64,000 nt of DNA from Epichloe hybrida (GCA_019022495.1 JAFEKR010000032.1:558001-622000); one strand, 5' to 3'. Positions 1 through 11,521 are shown, counted from the stretch's first letter. Numbers and translations: made by a program. The notes: generated from the sequence alone by a model not told the origin.

Positions 1-2693
1 TAGTAAAAAGCTTTATAGTAGATTAATTAGCTTACCTCTAGATTATTATAAGGGCGTTTAAGGCTATACCTATTATATAACTAGAGGTTAAGACTTATAT
101 CCCCCCCCTTAACCTCTACTTAAATAAGATAAAGTAAAGGTTTAAAGATAGAATTATTAATAGTAAGATAGCAAGAATAATCCAAGCTATAGCTAACTTA
201 GTTATAATAGTACTATACTATAGAAGAAGACCCTTACCTATTAATAATAAGCTAGATATAAATATAAATAAGGAATAGAAGAAATATTAGGAGGACTAGT
301 ATAATAAGGAGAGGCTAGCCTAGAGTAAACGCGTTAGAGAACTAACTAAAGACTAACCACCCTCCTATAACCTAAAGGAAATCTAGGAATTCCATACTAA
401 CATAGATAAGCATGTCTCTTTAATAATTATCTAACTATGTATAGGAAAGATAGGCTTAAATAAGTTCCTATTCTAAAGAAAGGTTCCTAGGGTGGTTTCG
501 CCCCTATGTAGCTGTGGTTAAGCTATAGAAGACTAATACTATATACTAGTTAATTATAATAAATACAACCATAGGCAACCTTAGTAGCGATAGCCTGCTA
601 ACGCACAGGAGGCAAGGCTAGCCCTAAATAAACCTTAAAAAGTAAAATATTTAGCTAAATAGTTCCTTAGCACAAGACAACTCTAATATTACTTATTAGC
701 ATAGGAGCTAGCTATAAGATAGCTTAGAATACCTCTGGACCTAGGCTAACTTTATTAATAGATAGAAAACCTCCTAATTATAAATCTAGTATAAGGGATA
801 GAATGGATAGTATAGGCATAGAGGCAGGCTAGGGGAGGGACTAATTTTATAATTTATAATTATAATAGAGAATATTTAGGCCTAGAACTATTATTAGATT
901 AATTTTAACTATAAACTCTAGGTATTATAAGTCTTACTAGCCTACTACTACCCTTACTCTAAACTAAAATTAAGCTACTACCTTATTCCTTCTCTAGGAA
1001 GGGGGTTATACTTATAGCCACCTAGTTATAACTTTTTATAGGGATAATAGTAAGCAGGAGATAGTTTATCTTTACTACACACGCGTTAAGGTATGTAAGC
1101 TAAAAGATAAGCTTAGTATGCTATTTCTTAGAGAAACTAGCCTAGTCTAGGCCTACTACTAAGGCGCTTTATTTCTTCTTTGCTTAATTACTAGTATAAA
1201 GCTTCTTAACCTAGTCCTAGAAGCCTTCTAGAGTCTATTAAGGAGGATATTAGAGCTAGAATAAACCCGCCACTAGGCTAGAGTAGACTTACCTTACCCC
1301 TATTAGCTATAGAAGCCTAGGTCTTAACTAACTACTAGTGCTTATTCTAGTTACTAGATATATTTAGCTACATAGTAAATTAAATATAAAACTAAGCTAG
1401 AATAAAGGTGATTATTACCTAGTGGTATTAATAGTTCTAAACCTAATAGTTAAAACACGCATTAGTGGCTACCCCTATTTAGTAAGTTAGCCCTATTACT
1501 AAGCTAGAGTAAGGCTAACCTACTAACAATAAGATAGCACTAATGCCTAAGGTCCTAAATTAAATAAGACTTATAGGACATGTATTAGACTTCTCTTAGT
1601 ACACTAAGCTAAGGCAAATTAGTAGCGGACTAGGCCTAGAATAGAGGCGAACATAACTTATAGACAGACCCTTTTCTATTACTTATGTATATTGCTTCTT
1701 AGTTATAGACTTCCTTAGGAAGTTCTTATACTTATGGGATTCCTAGGCGAATTAGAGTTAGATAAGTAGTAATACTAGAGTACTTATAGCTTCTAGCGCT
1801 ATTATACTAGATTTGTTCTAAATCTATAGTAAATGTTAGTAAATAACCTAACCCTAGCCTAGGATAGCCTTAAATAGCTAGAAAGAAAAGAAAAACCTAT
1901 AGGAAGTTTAATATAAAGAGAAAAAAGAGACTAGGACCCTAGGGGGGGGAGAGCTCTCTTTTATACTTATAGAGGGGGGGGGGGGATAATTTAGATAACT
2001 TACTTAAAAACGAAGCATAATATGATTAACAAATCTAATAACACATAAGTAATCTTATCCTAGGACTATACTAGTCTAGGGCTATAACTACCCTCCCCCT
2101 ATGCTAATTAAACAAAACTAGGTACTTAGACTTTACTAAATATATAAGGTAAAGGTAAGCTAGAGATAGCTAAAAAGTAAGGCTATAGAAGAGTTAGCGC
2201 GAAAGTGAATAAGAAGTGAATTAACGCTACAAATCTGGATTTACTTTACCCTAGCCTAAAGTAAAGAGACTTAGGATAGATATGTTATTACACTAGAATA
2301 GGACTAGAAAAGGCTTATTTTATATATTTTTCCTTTCTTTTTTCTTTTTAATAGGATAAGGCTAGCGTAAGCTAGTAATAAACACCTATAATAGGAAACA
2401 CACTAAGTAACGCAAACCTGTCACAGGGCTAGCGCTAGCTTGTACACAGATATAAGGGGGTTTTTCTTCCTAGTATAGGGTTTTCCCTTTTGACTTAGTA
2501 GTAGGAGTACTAGTAATAGCCATCTATAGAGCTAGCTAGCGTAAATAATATATATATATTTAAAATAAGCTTACTTTTCTAAATAAGCTAAAACTTTATA
2601 GATTTTTAAATAAATAACTAAATTATATATAAAATTAAGGTTACTATAATTAGATTACTTAAAAAAACTACTATATAATAAATTTATATAAGA
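1..2693. other. AT-rich, RIP-degraded repeat DNA without intact genes
   Basis: This stretch has no open frame above 60 codons, is dense in TA dinucleotides and TAG/TAA stops, and shows the texture of the clearly RIP-mutated elements further right. G/C homopolymers occur near 101-108, 1945-1951 and 1974-1984. Apart from the LINE-like relic near 300-720 I recognise nothing specific. It is probably several old repeats too degraded to place by eye. Confidence 0.6.
300..720 (+). pseudogene. Possible LINE (Tad1-like) polyprotein 3' relic
   Basis: Reading plus-strand frames through the stops gives a stretch resembling the region after the reverse transcriptase in fungal LINE polyproteins. A segment like 'IIQLRTGKIGLNKFLF' is followed by a cysteine motif around 'CSCG' near 480-535, where LINE proteins carry a C-x-C-G zinc-knuckle-like motif. 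Stop codons interrupt it, many explainable as CAA/CAG to TAA/TAG changes. No poly(A) tail or target duplication was recognised. The assignment rests on pattern resemblance only and could be wrong. Confidence 0.3.
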
Positions 2694-2862
2694 CCCCACT
2701 TTTAATTTTCCCTAATAATACATTGTATTGTATGTATTGTATTGTATTGTATTGTATTTTTAATACAATACAATACACAATACAATACATACGGCAATAC
2801 AATACAATACAATACATCGAAGGGCCAAAAAATACAATACAATACAATACAACAATGCTCTG
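2694..2862. repeat. Word-array foldback repeat P1 (TATTG word)
   Basis: A left frame CCCCACTTTT...TTTTCCCTAA leads into runs of TATTG. An inner turn near 2757-2765 follows, then runs of the complementary CAATA word, ending in ACAATGCTCTG. The same frame occurs at 8246, 34923 and 36306 with different words. The base after the terminal CTCTG (2863) is the exact point where similarity to Copia element B begins. The family is not one I recognise; terminal CTCTG (inverted CAGAG) would fit a hAT-type end. Confidence 0.65.
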
Positions 2863-5800
2863 AGTGGAAAGCTATATAACTTCTTAACACTAAAGATTAC
2901 GCTCTTTGAAAACAAGTGTGATAGAATTAACCTTCCTTAAACGCATTATTAGAAGGCTTTCCCTATTATGTTAATAGGTAATACTAAGTAATACTACCTT
3001 AATTACCTCTTTAGGAATAACTATTCCTATAAAGAGATAATTACTTACATTTATTAGCGCTTTAAGATAGAAAGTAACTAGTAATTCTATTACTATAAGT
3101 GAAGTAGTATAATGCTAAAGAGTATAATTAAGAAAAACCCTAATAAAAGCAAGCTTAAGTGCCTTAAGATTATATTATTAACCCTTAAGAAAATCCATAG
3201 AGGCTTGTACCTTGCTAAGATAGTAAATACTAAACTCTATAAGCAAGCCTTAAACACTATAGCTAGTGTGCTTAAATATTAGATAGTGGAATATATACAC
3301 TCTATAGGCTTTAAAAGTCTTACTAGAGACCTCTATAAGGTAATTACTATTACGGAATTAAATAAGAAGTCCTCCTAATACCTTTAGTACTAATAAGAAG
3401 ACTCTCTAGAGGCTATGTTTACTAATTATTAGTATAAATAATAATCCTATAGCAGAGAAAGCTATTATAGGTAAAGCCCTAGGCTAAGCACTAAGCGCTA
3501 CTTTATATATAGTAAAAGTAGCTACTAGTTCTTTAATTACTTTACTAAAGAATATTAAAAGGAGAAAGACTACTAGTAGGCTAGTAAAACATATTATACA
3601 CCCCCTTTAGAGAAGAGATTCTAGGCATTCCTTACCTCCTATAAAGGGTAAAATAATAATAAGCCTAATAAAGGCTTAGGTAAGAATTAGGAAGCATATC
3701 TTATAGCTTATATAGAAGCTAAAGATAATAATATTAATATTAAGGAGCTACTATTAATAGCATATCTAAGCATTATATAATTCTTCTATTTAGGACCATA
3801 GACTAACCACAACACCGCTGATGTTAATGTCCTAGCAACCTTGCATAATCAAGCTTTTTAACACGCATTCCTTAAATAAGAGCTTTACAAGCTATAAGAG
3901 TACAACAAAGGCTTAATCTATTACGTCTCTGAAGAACGTTATTCCGAAGAGGTCTTCAGAGGGATTATGCCTAATACTAGCGCCGTAGGGAAATTAAGTG
4001 TAGGAGAGGCATAAGTAAAGGCTTTGCTAAGATTGATGCCTTTACTAAAAGTAATCCCCTGCAAGCCCTAAATCATCACATTTAGCGCTGGATTAGTAGT
4101 TATAAAAGGAATTCTTTGTGTGCTTACAGAGCTTAGAGAGCTTGAATTTTATATCCTTAATATAGCTACCCCTTTTCTCTTATTAATTACTAACATAGAT
4201 AAGATATAAGTTAAGATTAATAACCTTGCTAATATGCTTATCTAAGGCAATAAAACTATCCCTATTGTGTAACAATAGGGACATCCTTAGTGATTGCTAG
4301 AGGCGAGAGAGACAGTTACCTTCCACCTTTTAAAAGAAGACATCTGTTAATTACATTATTAACTTAGTTACCCTTCTGTTTAATAGCTTATAAAGATCCT
4401 TTACTAAGCTAGTTACGAAGTTAAACGCTAGGTAATTAAGGAATTAACTAAAGTCTGCCACTATTGCTAGATATATAGAAAGGCCCCTAGTTAATTTAAG
4501 TTTATAATCAAAGATAACCACGAATTTAACTATAAGATCATCGTTAATATTATGTAGATCGATAGCTAACTAGTACTTTACATTATTAATTTAGCAATAT
4601 TATTCTAGGTAGCCTAATTCCTTAATCTAAGAAAGCAAAAGGCTTGAGATATCTAGGACGCTATCCACGAATATTAGATTAACACTTATCTTAGACCTCT
4701 AGAATGAATTATACACAACGCTAGCAATAACTTCGCTTCCGCTAAGTTTAAATACTATACTTAACTAATATTAATTAAGACTAATAAGATGCTAATTAAA
4801 GCCTATAATAGCATTAGAAAGGTTAAGAGATATTACAGACCTCTACGCTAAGCTTATAATATTATTATAGACTTAATTAGGGTAGAACTTACGCTAGAGT
4901 AATGTCTTTAAATAGCTATTAAAGTAATTAATAACTCTGCAAGCTTAAATAGTATTATCCTAACCTTACTAGTCTTCAGAGGCTACCTATAAATAATAGA
5001 TAAGTTACTACTAAGCGTCTTTATTATTTAATATACTAAAGTAATTTATAAAGCTACTAATAAAGTCTATTACTATCTAGCTTTATAGCAGGTTTATAAT
5101 GCCCTTAAAGCCTAGAATAGCCCTAATATAGCGCCTATATATTAGCTACCCTTGTAAGCTAATATATATATGTAAAGAGAGAAGGGTAGCTAGTATAGCC
5201 CTTATAAGCTACTTGTTACTAATAGAGAGACTTATATAGTTAATATGCCCTATAGCCTAGTAAAGTTTTGCTTTATAGTAGTGAAGCCTTACTATAAAGA
5301 CCTATGTATTATAGAGGGACTAGAGTAGTAGGAGATAAAGCCTAATAATGTAGAGGAAGAAGTAACTATATAACTAACTACTACTACCTAAAAGAGATCC
5401 CTTAATAGAAGAAGGTAAAGAGCTATAGGCACTAGCTAAGAGAAGATAAAGGAGACTAAGAAAGGCCCTTATAGTCTAATTTATAAGCGCGGAAGAGTCC
5501 GAAGAAGAAGCTTATAAAGCCTAGAAGGCCCTAAAGGAAAGCTATTAAGTTAAAGACTTGCCACCTTGCCCTAAAGGAATAAAAGCAAGGAAAAGAAAAC
5601 CTTATAGCCCTAAGAAGAACATTAGCCTAATTTAGCTTTATATACTTATAAATAAAGATTAGGAGAAGGCCTTTATTTAAGAAGCTATAACTAGAGGGAT
5701 GCTAAACATAGCATTCCTTATAGCAAAGGAAGAGGCTAATTAGAACCTTACTCTTTAACTCCGCTAAGAAGGGAAGATCACGACCCTAGGAAAACCCTTT

Positions 5801-7781
5801 AAGTAATCTAATTAAGCTAAGATTAACGCTTTGCAAGCTTGCGATGTGTTCAAATTCGTTAAGTATAACCTAGCGAAGCACGGAGGTTATAGAATCTTCG
5901 ATTCTCGTATAGTCAGAGAGATTAAAGGTAAAGGGATAGACTTGCTATATAAGAAATCCTGCCTTATTATATAAGGCTATAATAATAAAGGAAAGGAATT
6001 TATCCTAACGTAATTGCTAACGATTTAACAAGCAAGCTAACGACTTATCGTAGCTATTACTTTATTATTAAGAAAAAGAGGTATTTACCTTTAGATTCGC
6101 GATATTACATAAGCTTACACCTAATTGCATATGGTGCTAACGAGGCTAATTATCATGAGATTACTAAAGTAAATTATATATCTCTTTCTAGAAGGGACTA
6201 TAATTAAATTAATTAGACCTCTTTACGGGATTGTAGAGGCTAGAACCCACTAGTAAGTAATATACTTCCATTACCATAGGGATAACCTTAATATAATAAC
6301 CTTAACCTACAATCCCTGCTTGTTAATTATAGCCCTAAATAATAAGAATCTCTTTAGTATTATTAGAATGCAAACTAATAATACATTAGGACTAAGTAAT
6401 AATAACTTCTTCTAAAAAGAAGAGAAAGAGCTCTAGAAGGCTAATTTTATAGCTAAAGAGAAGTAATAATTAACTACTAAGAATCCCCTTATTTTTAATA
6501 GTTATATCTTAACCTAGAACACTAATAACTTACTAATATTAATCTAGAAAGGCTAGAGTTAGAAGATTAAGGAAGTTAATTCTTAATCCCTAATAGTAAA
6601 GTAAGACTATGTAAAACAATAAGCCTAAGGAAGCTATATTATAACTATGTGTTAACTAGAAGCTTCCTATAACTTGTTAATTATAGCTTAATACTAAGAA
6701 CCCTCTAGGGAAGATATTATATACCTTAATAAACGCCTTAAGTAATAGATTAAGAATTAATAATACGGACTGTAATATATTCCTTTGGTTCTTAAGGAGG
6801 CGAAGCTCTTTATATTTGTAAATAGATTGCTTGCTAACAACAAGGATCTGAGCTTATAGATTAGATACGTGATTTTGATTGGTAATAAGATAATGTAAGA
6901 TAATAATACCTTTATTATAAAAGGTAATATTATTATATATAGCTTAATAAAGAGCAAGAGAGTTACTTATAGCACGCTTGCCTCTGAGTTGTATAGTATA
7001 GTTTAAGGCGTAGACATTACCTACGCGATTTCTATGACTTTACATTAGATTACGGATTGATTAAAGATACCTTAAATTCCTACGATTCTTTATACTAATT
7101 CTTTTTTATTATATAAATATCTTATAAAGCTAGGAACTATAAAGGAGAAGAGACTAATAATTAATATTATGGCCCTTTGTTAATTATATAAAAGGCATGA
7201 GATCTATAAAGTCAAATAGATTAACAGTAACAATAATCTAGCGGATGTAATAACAAAAGCATCACCGAATTTATTACTTTTCTCTTTAATTAATTTAAAC
7301 GAATTAATAATTTATATTAAAGAATAAGTAAAGAGACCTATAATATTAAGGGATAGGAGCTTAGGCAAGGACTAATGGATTAATTTAATTAACTAATGCC
7401 GTAATAGCTAATTAGAGTAGCGGATTCCTATTAAGGGATTTACTAGTATACACTTTCCTTTAATCTAATTTTTATTACGTTTTTAAGCTCTTTAGCCACG
7501 AAGGAAAAAGAGAGACTACTAGTGTTAATTCCTTTGGATTTTCATTGGTTTAATTATGGCTAAAGACTAGACTAATTGTGGGTCTAGCGCAATGCACGTA
7601 ATATAATTAGCTGTATTAATTCGCTACCCCTCTTTTGCCCCACATACGGATTTCGCTTACTTTTCTAGCATCTAGACTTTCCCTCTCTTCTCTCTCTTTC
7701 CTAGCTAGCTAACTAACTAATTATTATCGACTTCAATCATACGGGATTTATTACCTGCGCAGGACCTTAGTGAATCCAACA
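2863..7781 (+). mobile_element. Copia LTR retrotransposon B', 5'-truncated, RIP-mutated
   Basis: A degenerate plus-strand copy of the element found complete on the other strand at 17244-24250. Similarity starts abruptly at 2863, so the 5' LTR, primer site and about 1.4 kb of interior are missing. The remains include a gag-like part (about 3120-3380), a histidine/cysteine integrase zinc region (about 4340-4480, with a CHYC-like motif), the integrase core beginning about 4500, and RNase H (about 6790-7010, resembling NNKDLSS...KRVTxS). These are Copia-order domains. Every frame is broken by stops. It ends in an intact-length 3' LTR. A patch near 3790-3990 is less mutated than the same part of element B. 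Confidence 0.8.
7523..7781 (+). repeat. 3' LTR of Copia element B'
   Basis: This 259-bp LTR runs from TGTTAATTCC to CCAACA and is the reverse complement of the 257-bp LTRs at 17244-17500 and 23994-24250. A purine tract (AAGGAAAAAGAGAGAC) lies just upstream, as expected for second-strand priming. Confidence 0.85.
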
Positions 7782-8245
7782 ATTATAAAGCTAAAAGTAA
7801 TGTTTAATTAGTTTAAATAGTAAATAAATTATTTAAGCTTTTTTTAAGTTTTTATCCTATTAATTATAATATATAAGTACTAAGTATATACTTTATTAAC
7901 TTCTAGTTATTTCTTCTAAGTTACTAATTAATTTTATTATATTAGTTTAGGGTATTATTACAATTAGAAATAATAATAATAATAATAATAATAGAAAATA
8001 ACTCTTAGTAATAGTAAATAAAATAATAAAAAGGGTTTTCTTAAAGTTATATTAGTAAAGAAAAGTATTAAGAATAATAGTCTTATAAAAAACTTATAAT
8101 AGTACTTATAACCCTAGTTATAATAAAATCTATAAAAGGTTATAATCTTATAACTTAAATAACTAATTTAATAAAATAGCTAATAATATAAGTATAAGAA
8201 TAATAGCTTTCTTCTCATTAGTATATTAATACTACCATATAAAAA
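7782..8245. other. AT-rich spacer with an (AAT)n microsatellite
   Basis: Non-coding AT-rich DNA. An (AAT)n run lies at about 7969-7993. The last ~95 bases (from about 8151) are shared with the sequence left of the word array at 36306, so the repeat unit there may be longer than its array. Nothing else was recognised. Confidence 0.5.
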
Positions 8246-8433
8246 GACCCACTTTTTATTTACCTAATACTACATTTGTAGTTTTTGTAGTGTAGTGTAG
8301 TTAGTGTAGTTAGTAACTACACTAACTACAAAAAAAAAAACTACACTACACTAAATACTAGCTAAAAAAAACTACACTATAAATACAAAATTTTCCCAAA
8401 AACTACACTAACTACACTACAAACAATGCTCTG
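8246..8433. repeat. Word-array foldback repeat P2 (GTAGT word)
   Basis: Frame GACCCACTTTTT...ACCTAA, then ACATTTGTAG and runs of TGTAGTGTAG. The complementary runs of CTACACTAAC follow, interrupted by A-tracts, and the repeat ends ACAATGCTCTG. It is nearly identical to the copy at 36306-36494, and the shared sequence continues leftward to about 8151 here and 36212 there. Confidence 0.65.
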
Positions 8434-9023
8434 CTAATCTTAATTATAACTTATAAAACTAATAAAACTTACTTTTTAAGCTTATTTCTTAGAAAAATAT
8501 TAAAAACTTACTTTTAAGTATACTTATTTTAATAAAAAATCATATATATTTAAGTAAATAAGCTATAAAGAAGTAAGTACTATAATTCATAAGGCTTACT
8601 TTAAACTTACTTTTAAGTATACTTTCTTTTTAATAAAAAATCATATATATCTAAGCAAATAAGCTATAAAGAAGTTAATACTATTATTAGTAAGACTCAC
8701 TTTAGACCCACTTTTAAGTATACTATCTTTTTAAGAGAAAATCATAAATATCTTAGTAAATAAGCTATTAAGAAGTTAATACTATAATTAGTAAGACTCA
8801 CTCTAGACCCACTTTTATATATACCTTCTTTTTAAGAGAAAATCATAAATATAGCAAATAAGCTATTAAGAAGTTAATACTATAATTAGTAAGACCTACT
8901 TTAGATTTACTTTTAAGTATACTATCTTTTTAATAGAAAATCATATATATCTAGGTAAATAAGCTATAAAGAAGTTATTACTATTATTAGTAAGACCTAC
9001 TTTAGACTCACTTTTATATATAC
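8434..9023. repeat. 101-bp tandem array, left part
   Basis: The marker AAATAAGCT recurs at 8556, 8657, 8758, 8856 and 8957, a period of 98-101 bp. Each unit carries a GACCCACTTTTAAGTATAC-like segment. The array is broken at 9023 by Copia element A and resumes at 16914 in phase. The words GACCCACTTTT are also found in the word-array repeats, so the two may be related. Confidence 0.75.
9019..9023. repeat. Target-site duplication TATAC (left of element A)
   Basis: TATAC immediately precedes the 5' LTR and recurs at 16914-16918 right after the 3' LTR. Five base pairs is the usual duplication length for LTR retrotransposons. Confidence 0.85.
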
Positions 9024-10130
9024 TGTTAAAAATAAGACTTATTTTTAGCCCTTTTCTAGTTAAAGAACCTTCTTATTACTAGCTTGCTTTGCAAGTCTGA
9101 CAGCTGCACTGCAGCTATCAACGGTCGCGAGGGCAGCTGTTAATGGCTGCGTCGCAGCTGTCAACAGCTACGACCGACCGTGTAGATAACTAATTAGTCA
9201 ATTGCGTTGTGGCTGCAAGTGTGGCTACAACCACGCCACTAGTAATTAGGTAAGCTAGGGTAACGTAAGCTAGGGTGACGTAAGTAGGTTACCCTACACA
9301 TAACTTACCCTATAGCTATCTTTAACAACGATTTTCTCTTTATCTAGAGGTTATACAAAAGTTTTATATATAGCAAATTAAAGCTTAAAGATAGGGCTTT
9401 CTCTTTATGCAAGGTTATTTTTTGGACTAAAAGTTAGTACATATGGGTTGCTAGCTAGTATGGTGGTGAGTTGATTTTTTGGTTTTTGTATACAAATGAA
9501 TTTTGCAGAAAATCAAAAGTGGCCCGTAAGACCCTGTTAGCGGCCCGGATCCACCGATACGGTCAGTAGGTCTATGAGAGGAAGAAGATCTTTTTAACTA
9601 GCTAGATAGCTAGTCCTCTCAACCAACAATAGCTATATTGCCCGTATAACGTATCTAAAATCAATTCTATTACTCTATAAGATATTATAAAAGTAATCTA
9701 AATTAAATTCTATTAGTTAATAACTACCATAACCTTCCGTTACGTTACGTTAATTGATTTAATGTTACAGCCCTATTGGTCCCCGACCGTAGAGCTTACA
9801 CCTGTATAGCTATTGCTAGCTAGCAACTAGCTCCCTACATTTTAATAGGTTATAAGCCCGGTGGCGCAGTGGTTATAGCTTACTATAGCGTACACGCCCA
9901 CCACAGTGGAGCACTGCTCTGCAAGGTAAGGTTATAGGTTCAAACCCTGCCGAAAAAACAACTAAAGAAATTTAATTACTAGTATAAGCCTAACCTCCAA
10001 TAGGGCACCTAGATGTACAATTCCAGGGGGAGTGTTAAAAATATATAAGGCTTTGTAATCCTAGGTTCAGTCGGATCGGTCCACTCTTTTGATTTCAACA
10101 TCGGATCGGTCCACTCTTTTGATTTCAACA
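9024..10130 (+). repeat. 5' LTR of element A
   Basis: It starts TGTTAAAAATAAGAC and ends ATTTCAACA. The comparable 3' LTR is 1,076 bp. Here the final 30 bp occur twice in tandem (10071-10100 and 10101-10130), giving 1,107 bp. It contains GC-richer palindromic blocks (about 9097-9180, repeated CAGCTG) and a tRNA-like block near 9850-9950. Confidence 0.9.
9850..9950 (+). other. tRNA-like block inside the LTR (Pol III A and B boxes)
   Basis: TGGCGCAGTGG at 9862-9872 matches the Pol III A-box consensus TRGCNNAGYGG, and GGTTCAAACCC at 9937-9947 is close to the B-box GGTTCGANTCC. The 64-bp gap would fit a tRNA-derived SINE head or a tRNA with an intron-like insertion. The 3' LTR has the same block at about 16669-16765 with C-to-T/G-to-A changes. 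The ends of A-type LTR fragments at 26170 and 35697 fall just before this block. No clean cloverleaf was drawn, so this is not called a tRNA gene. Confidence 0.55.
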
Positions 10131-10150
10131 GGTTATGAGCCCGGTTCTAT
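10131..10150 (+). promoter_or_regulatory. Primer-binding site, half-tRNA initiator-Met type
   Basis: Directly after the 5' LTR, GGTTATGAGCCCGG is the complement of the initiator methionine tRNA anticodon stem-loop (GGGCTCATAACC), not of a tRNA 3' end. Drosophila copia and yeast Ty5 prime reverse transcription from a cleaved 5' half of this tRNA. The same mechanism is inferred for this element. Confidence 0.75.
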
Positions 10151-10186
10151 CACTATAGATTCTTTTTAGGTCACTTTGTGTACGAT

Positions 10187-10425
10187 TACAGAAGACTTCC
10201 CTTCTATAAAAAAGGAAGGACCTGCGAGAAAGAAGCTTTTCACTTCTATAAAAAGGAATCAATTGTGGCTACAGAAGACTTCCCTTCTATAAAAAAGGAA
10301 GGATCCGCGAGATAGAAGCTTTTTCCCTTCTATAAAAAGGAATAAATTTCAAATACAGAAGACTTCCCTTCTATAAAAAAGGAAGGACCCGCGAGATAGA
10401 AGCTTTTCCCTTCTATAAAAAGGAA
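10187..10425 (+). repeat. Triple tandem repeat in the element A leader
   Basis: Three units begin TACAGAAGACTTCCC at 10187, 10270 and 10354 (spacing 83 and 84 bp). Each contains CCTTCTATAAAAAAGGAAGG, a self-complementary hairpin, followed by a second such hairpin. The repeats lie between the primer site and the gag start, where packaging or dimerisation signals of retroelement RNA usually sit. Such a role is inference. Confidence 0.7.
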
Positions 10426-10426
10426 A

Positions 10427-11521
10427 ATGGATACCAAAGGAAAGGGAAAGGGACCTGTTATCCCTGACCCTAGTGCGTAAGAGGTTCTAAATAACCAGCT
10501 AAAAGAGCAGGCTATTAAGCAACAAGCAACTATAGACTAGTTATTAGAGAAGCTAGAAAGCCTATCTATAACTGTAAATAGTCGTATGGAGGGTGTGGAA
10601 TCTGATAAGCCCGCTAGTCAGCAGCAAGATCAGCAGCCTGTTCAAGAAAATCAAGCTGAATCTAGCTCTGTACAAGCAACCTTTAATAATTCAATTATTA
10701 AGGAATTTAATAAAAGGGTTTATAGTTTTCCAGAGACTGCTAGGCTTAAAGGAGCTGAAAATTTCGAACAATGGAAACAAGCCCTAACTATCCAATTTAG
10801 AGCTTTAGGCATGCCTAATTTTCTAGATAATCCGGAGAGTTCTAGGGCGCTAGGGGATCCAGATCAAGCTATTATCCTTATGTTACTAAGGGATAGTTGT
10901 ACAGAAGGACCCCAAGCCGCTATAACTTGGCAAAAATCACCTGAAGAAGCCTATAATTTACTTGTAAGGCAATATTCACATAGCGTTGAAATCCAGAGGG
11001 GGTCCCTATATTCAGAATTTCATAACCTGAATTTTCAAGAGTTTAAGGGGACTCTAGAGTCCTTTAATGCAGTCTTTAATAATCTACTAGCTAGATTATC
11101 GATTTCAGGGGTACTGATTGCTCCGATAGATTAGGTTAATCAATATCTTCAATCCCTAAAATCAACCTTCCCTCAGTGGGCTGAGAGGCAACGATTCAGC
11201 ATGCGCACGAATAGGGCTATAGGGGCTCCCCTAGAAGCCCTAAATCTTCAATTCTTGATGGCAGACCTTCTAGCAGAACAGAGGGATAAGTCATCTACGG
11301 TATCCAAAGCCCTGAATTATAGGGCTAAAAACCTTGAAAAGGGTGCCAAAGAAAAAGAAAAGGCCCCTAAGGATCAGAAGAAGAAAGGAGGCTCTGAAGA
11401 AAATAAGGGCTCTTCTAATTCTAATTCTTCTTCTAATAAGAAGAAGAAAAGAAGCAAAAAGGTCAAAAATCAGATAAAAAGGATAATAAAGAGACCTCTG
11501 GAGAGGGATCTTTTATGCTAG
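10427..11521 (+). pseudogene. Element A gag remnant
   Basis: The likely start is ATG at 10427, in frame with the open stretch from 10586. In-frame stops between them (for example near 10478) and at about 11132 fit CAA/CAG to TAA/TAG changes. Readable parts include an AENFEQWKQALTIQFRALG-like segment typical of Copia gag (UBN2 type) and a C-terminal tail rich in lysine, serine and asparagine (about 11340-11510). No CCHC zinc knuckle is visible; the basic tail may serve for RNA binding. It overlaps the next frame at 11515 by 7 bp. Confidence 0.8.

Noticed and set aside
2694..2862. CRISPR-like or telomeric array
   Set aside because: Repeats are 5 bp without spacers, palindromic, and in a eukaryotic genome. 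CCCTAA occurs once, not in tandem.
2702..2890. Open frame on the minus strand through the TATTG array
   Set aside because: It is the periodic pentanucleotide read as codons (repeated YC/IVL); low complexity with no protein character.
9862..9947. Functional tRNA gene
   Set aside because: A and B boxes are present, but no cloverleaf or acceptor stem was evident and the block is repeated inside both LTRs.
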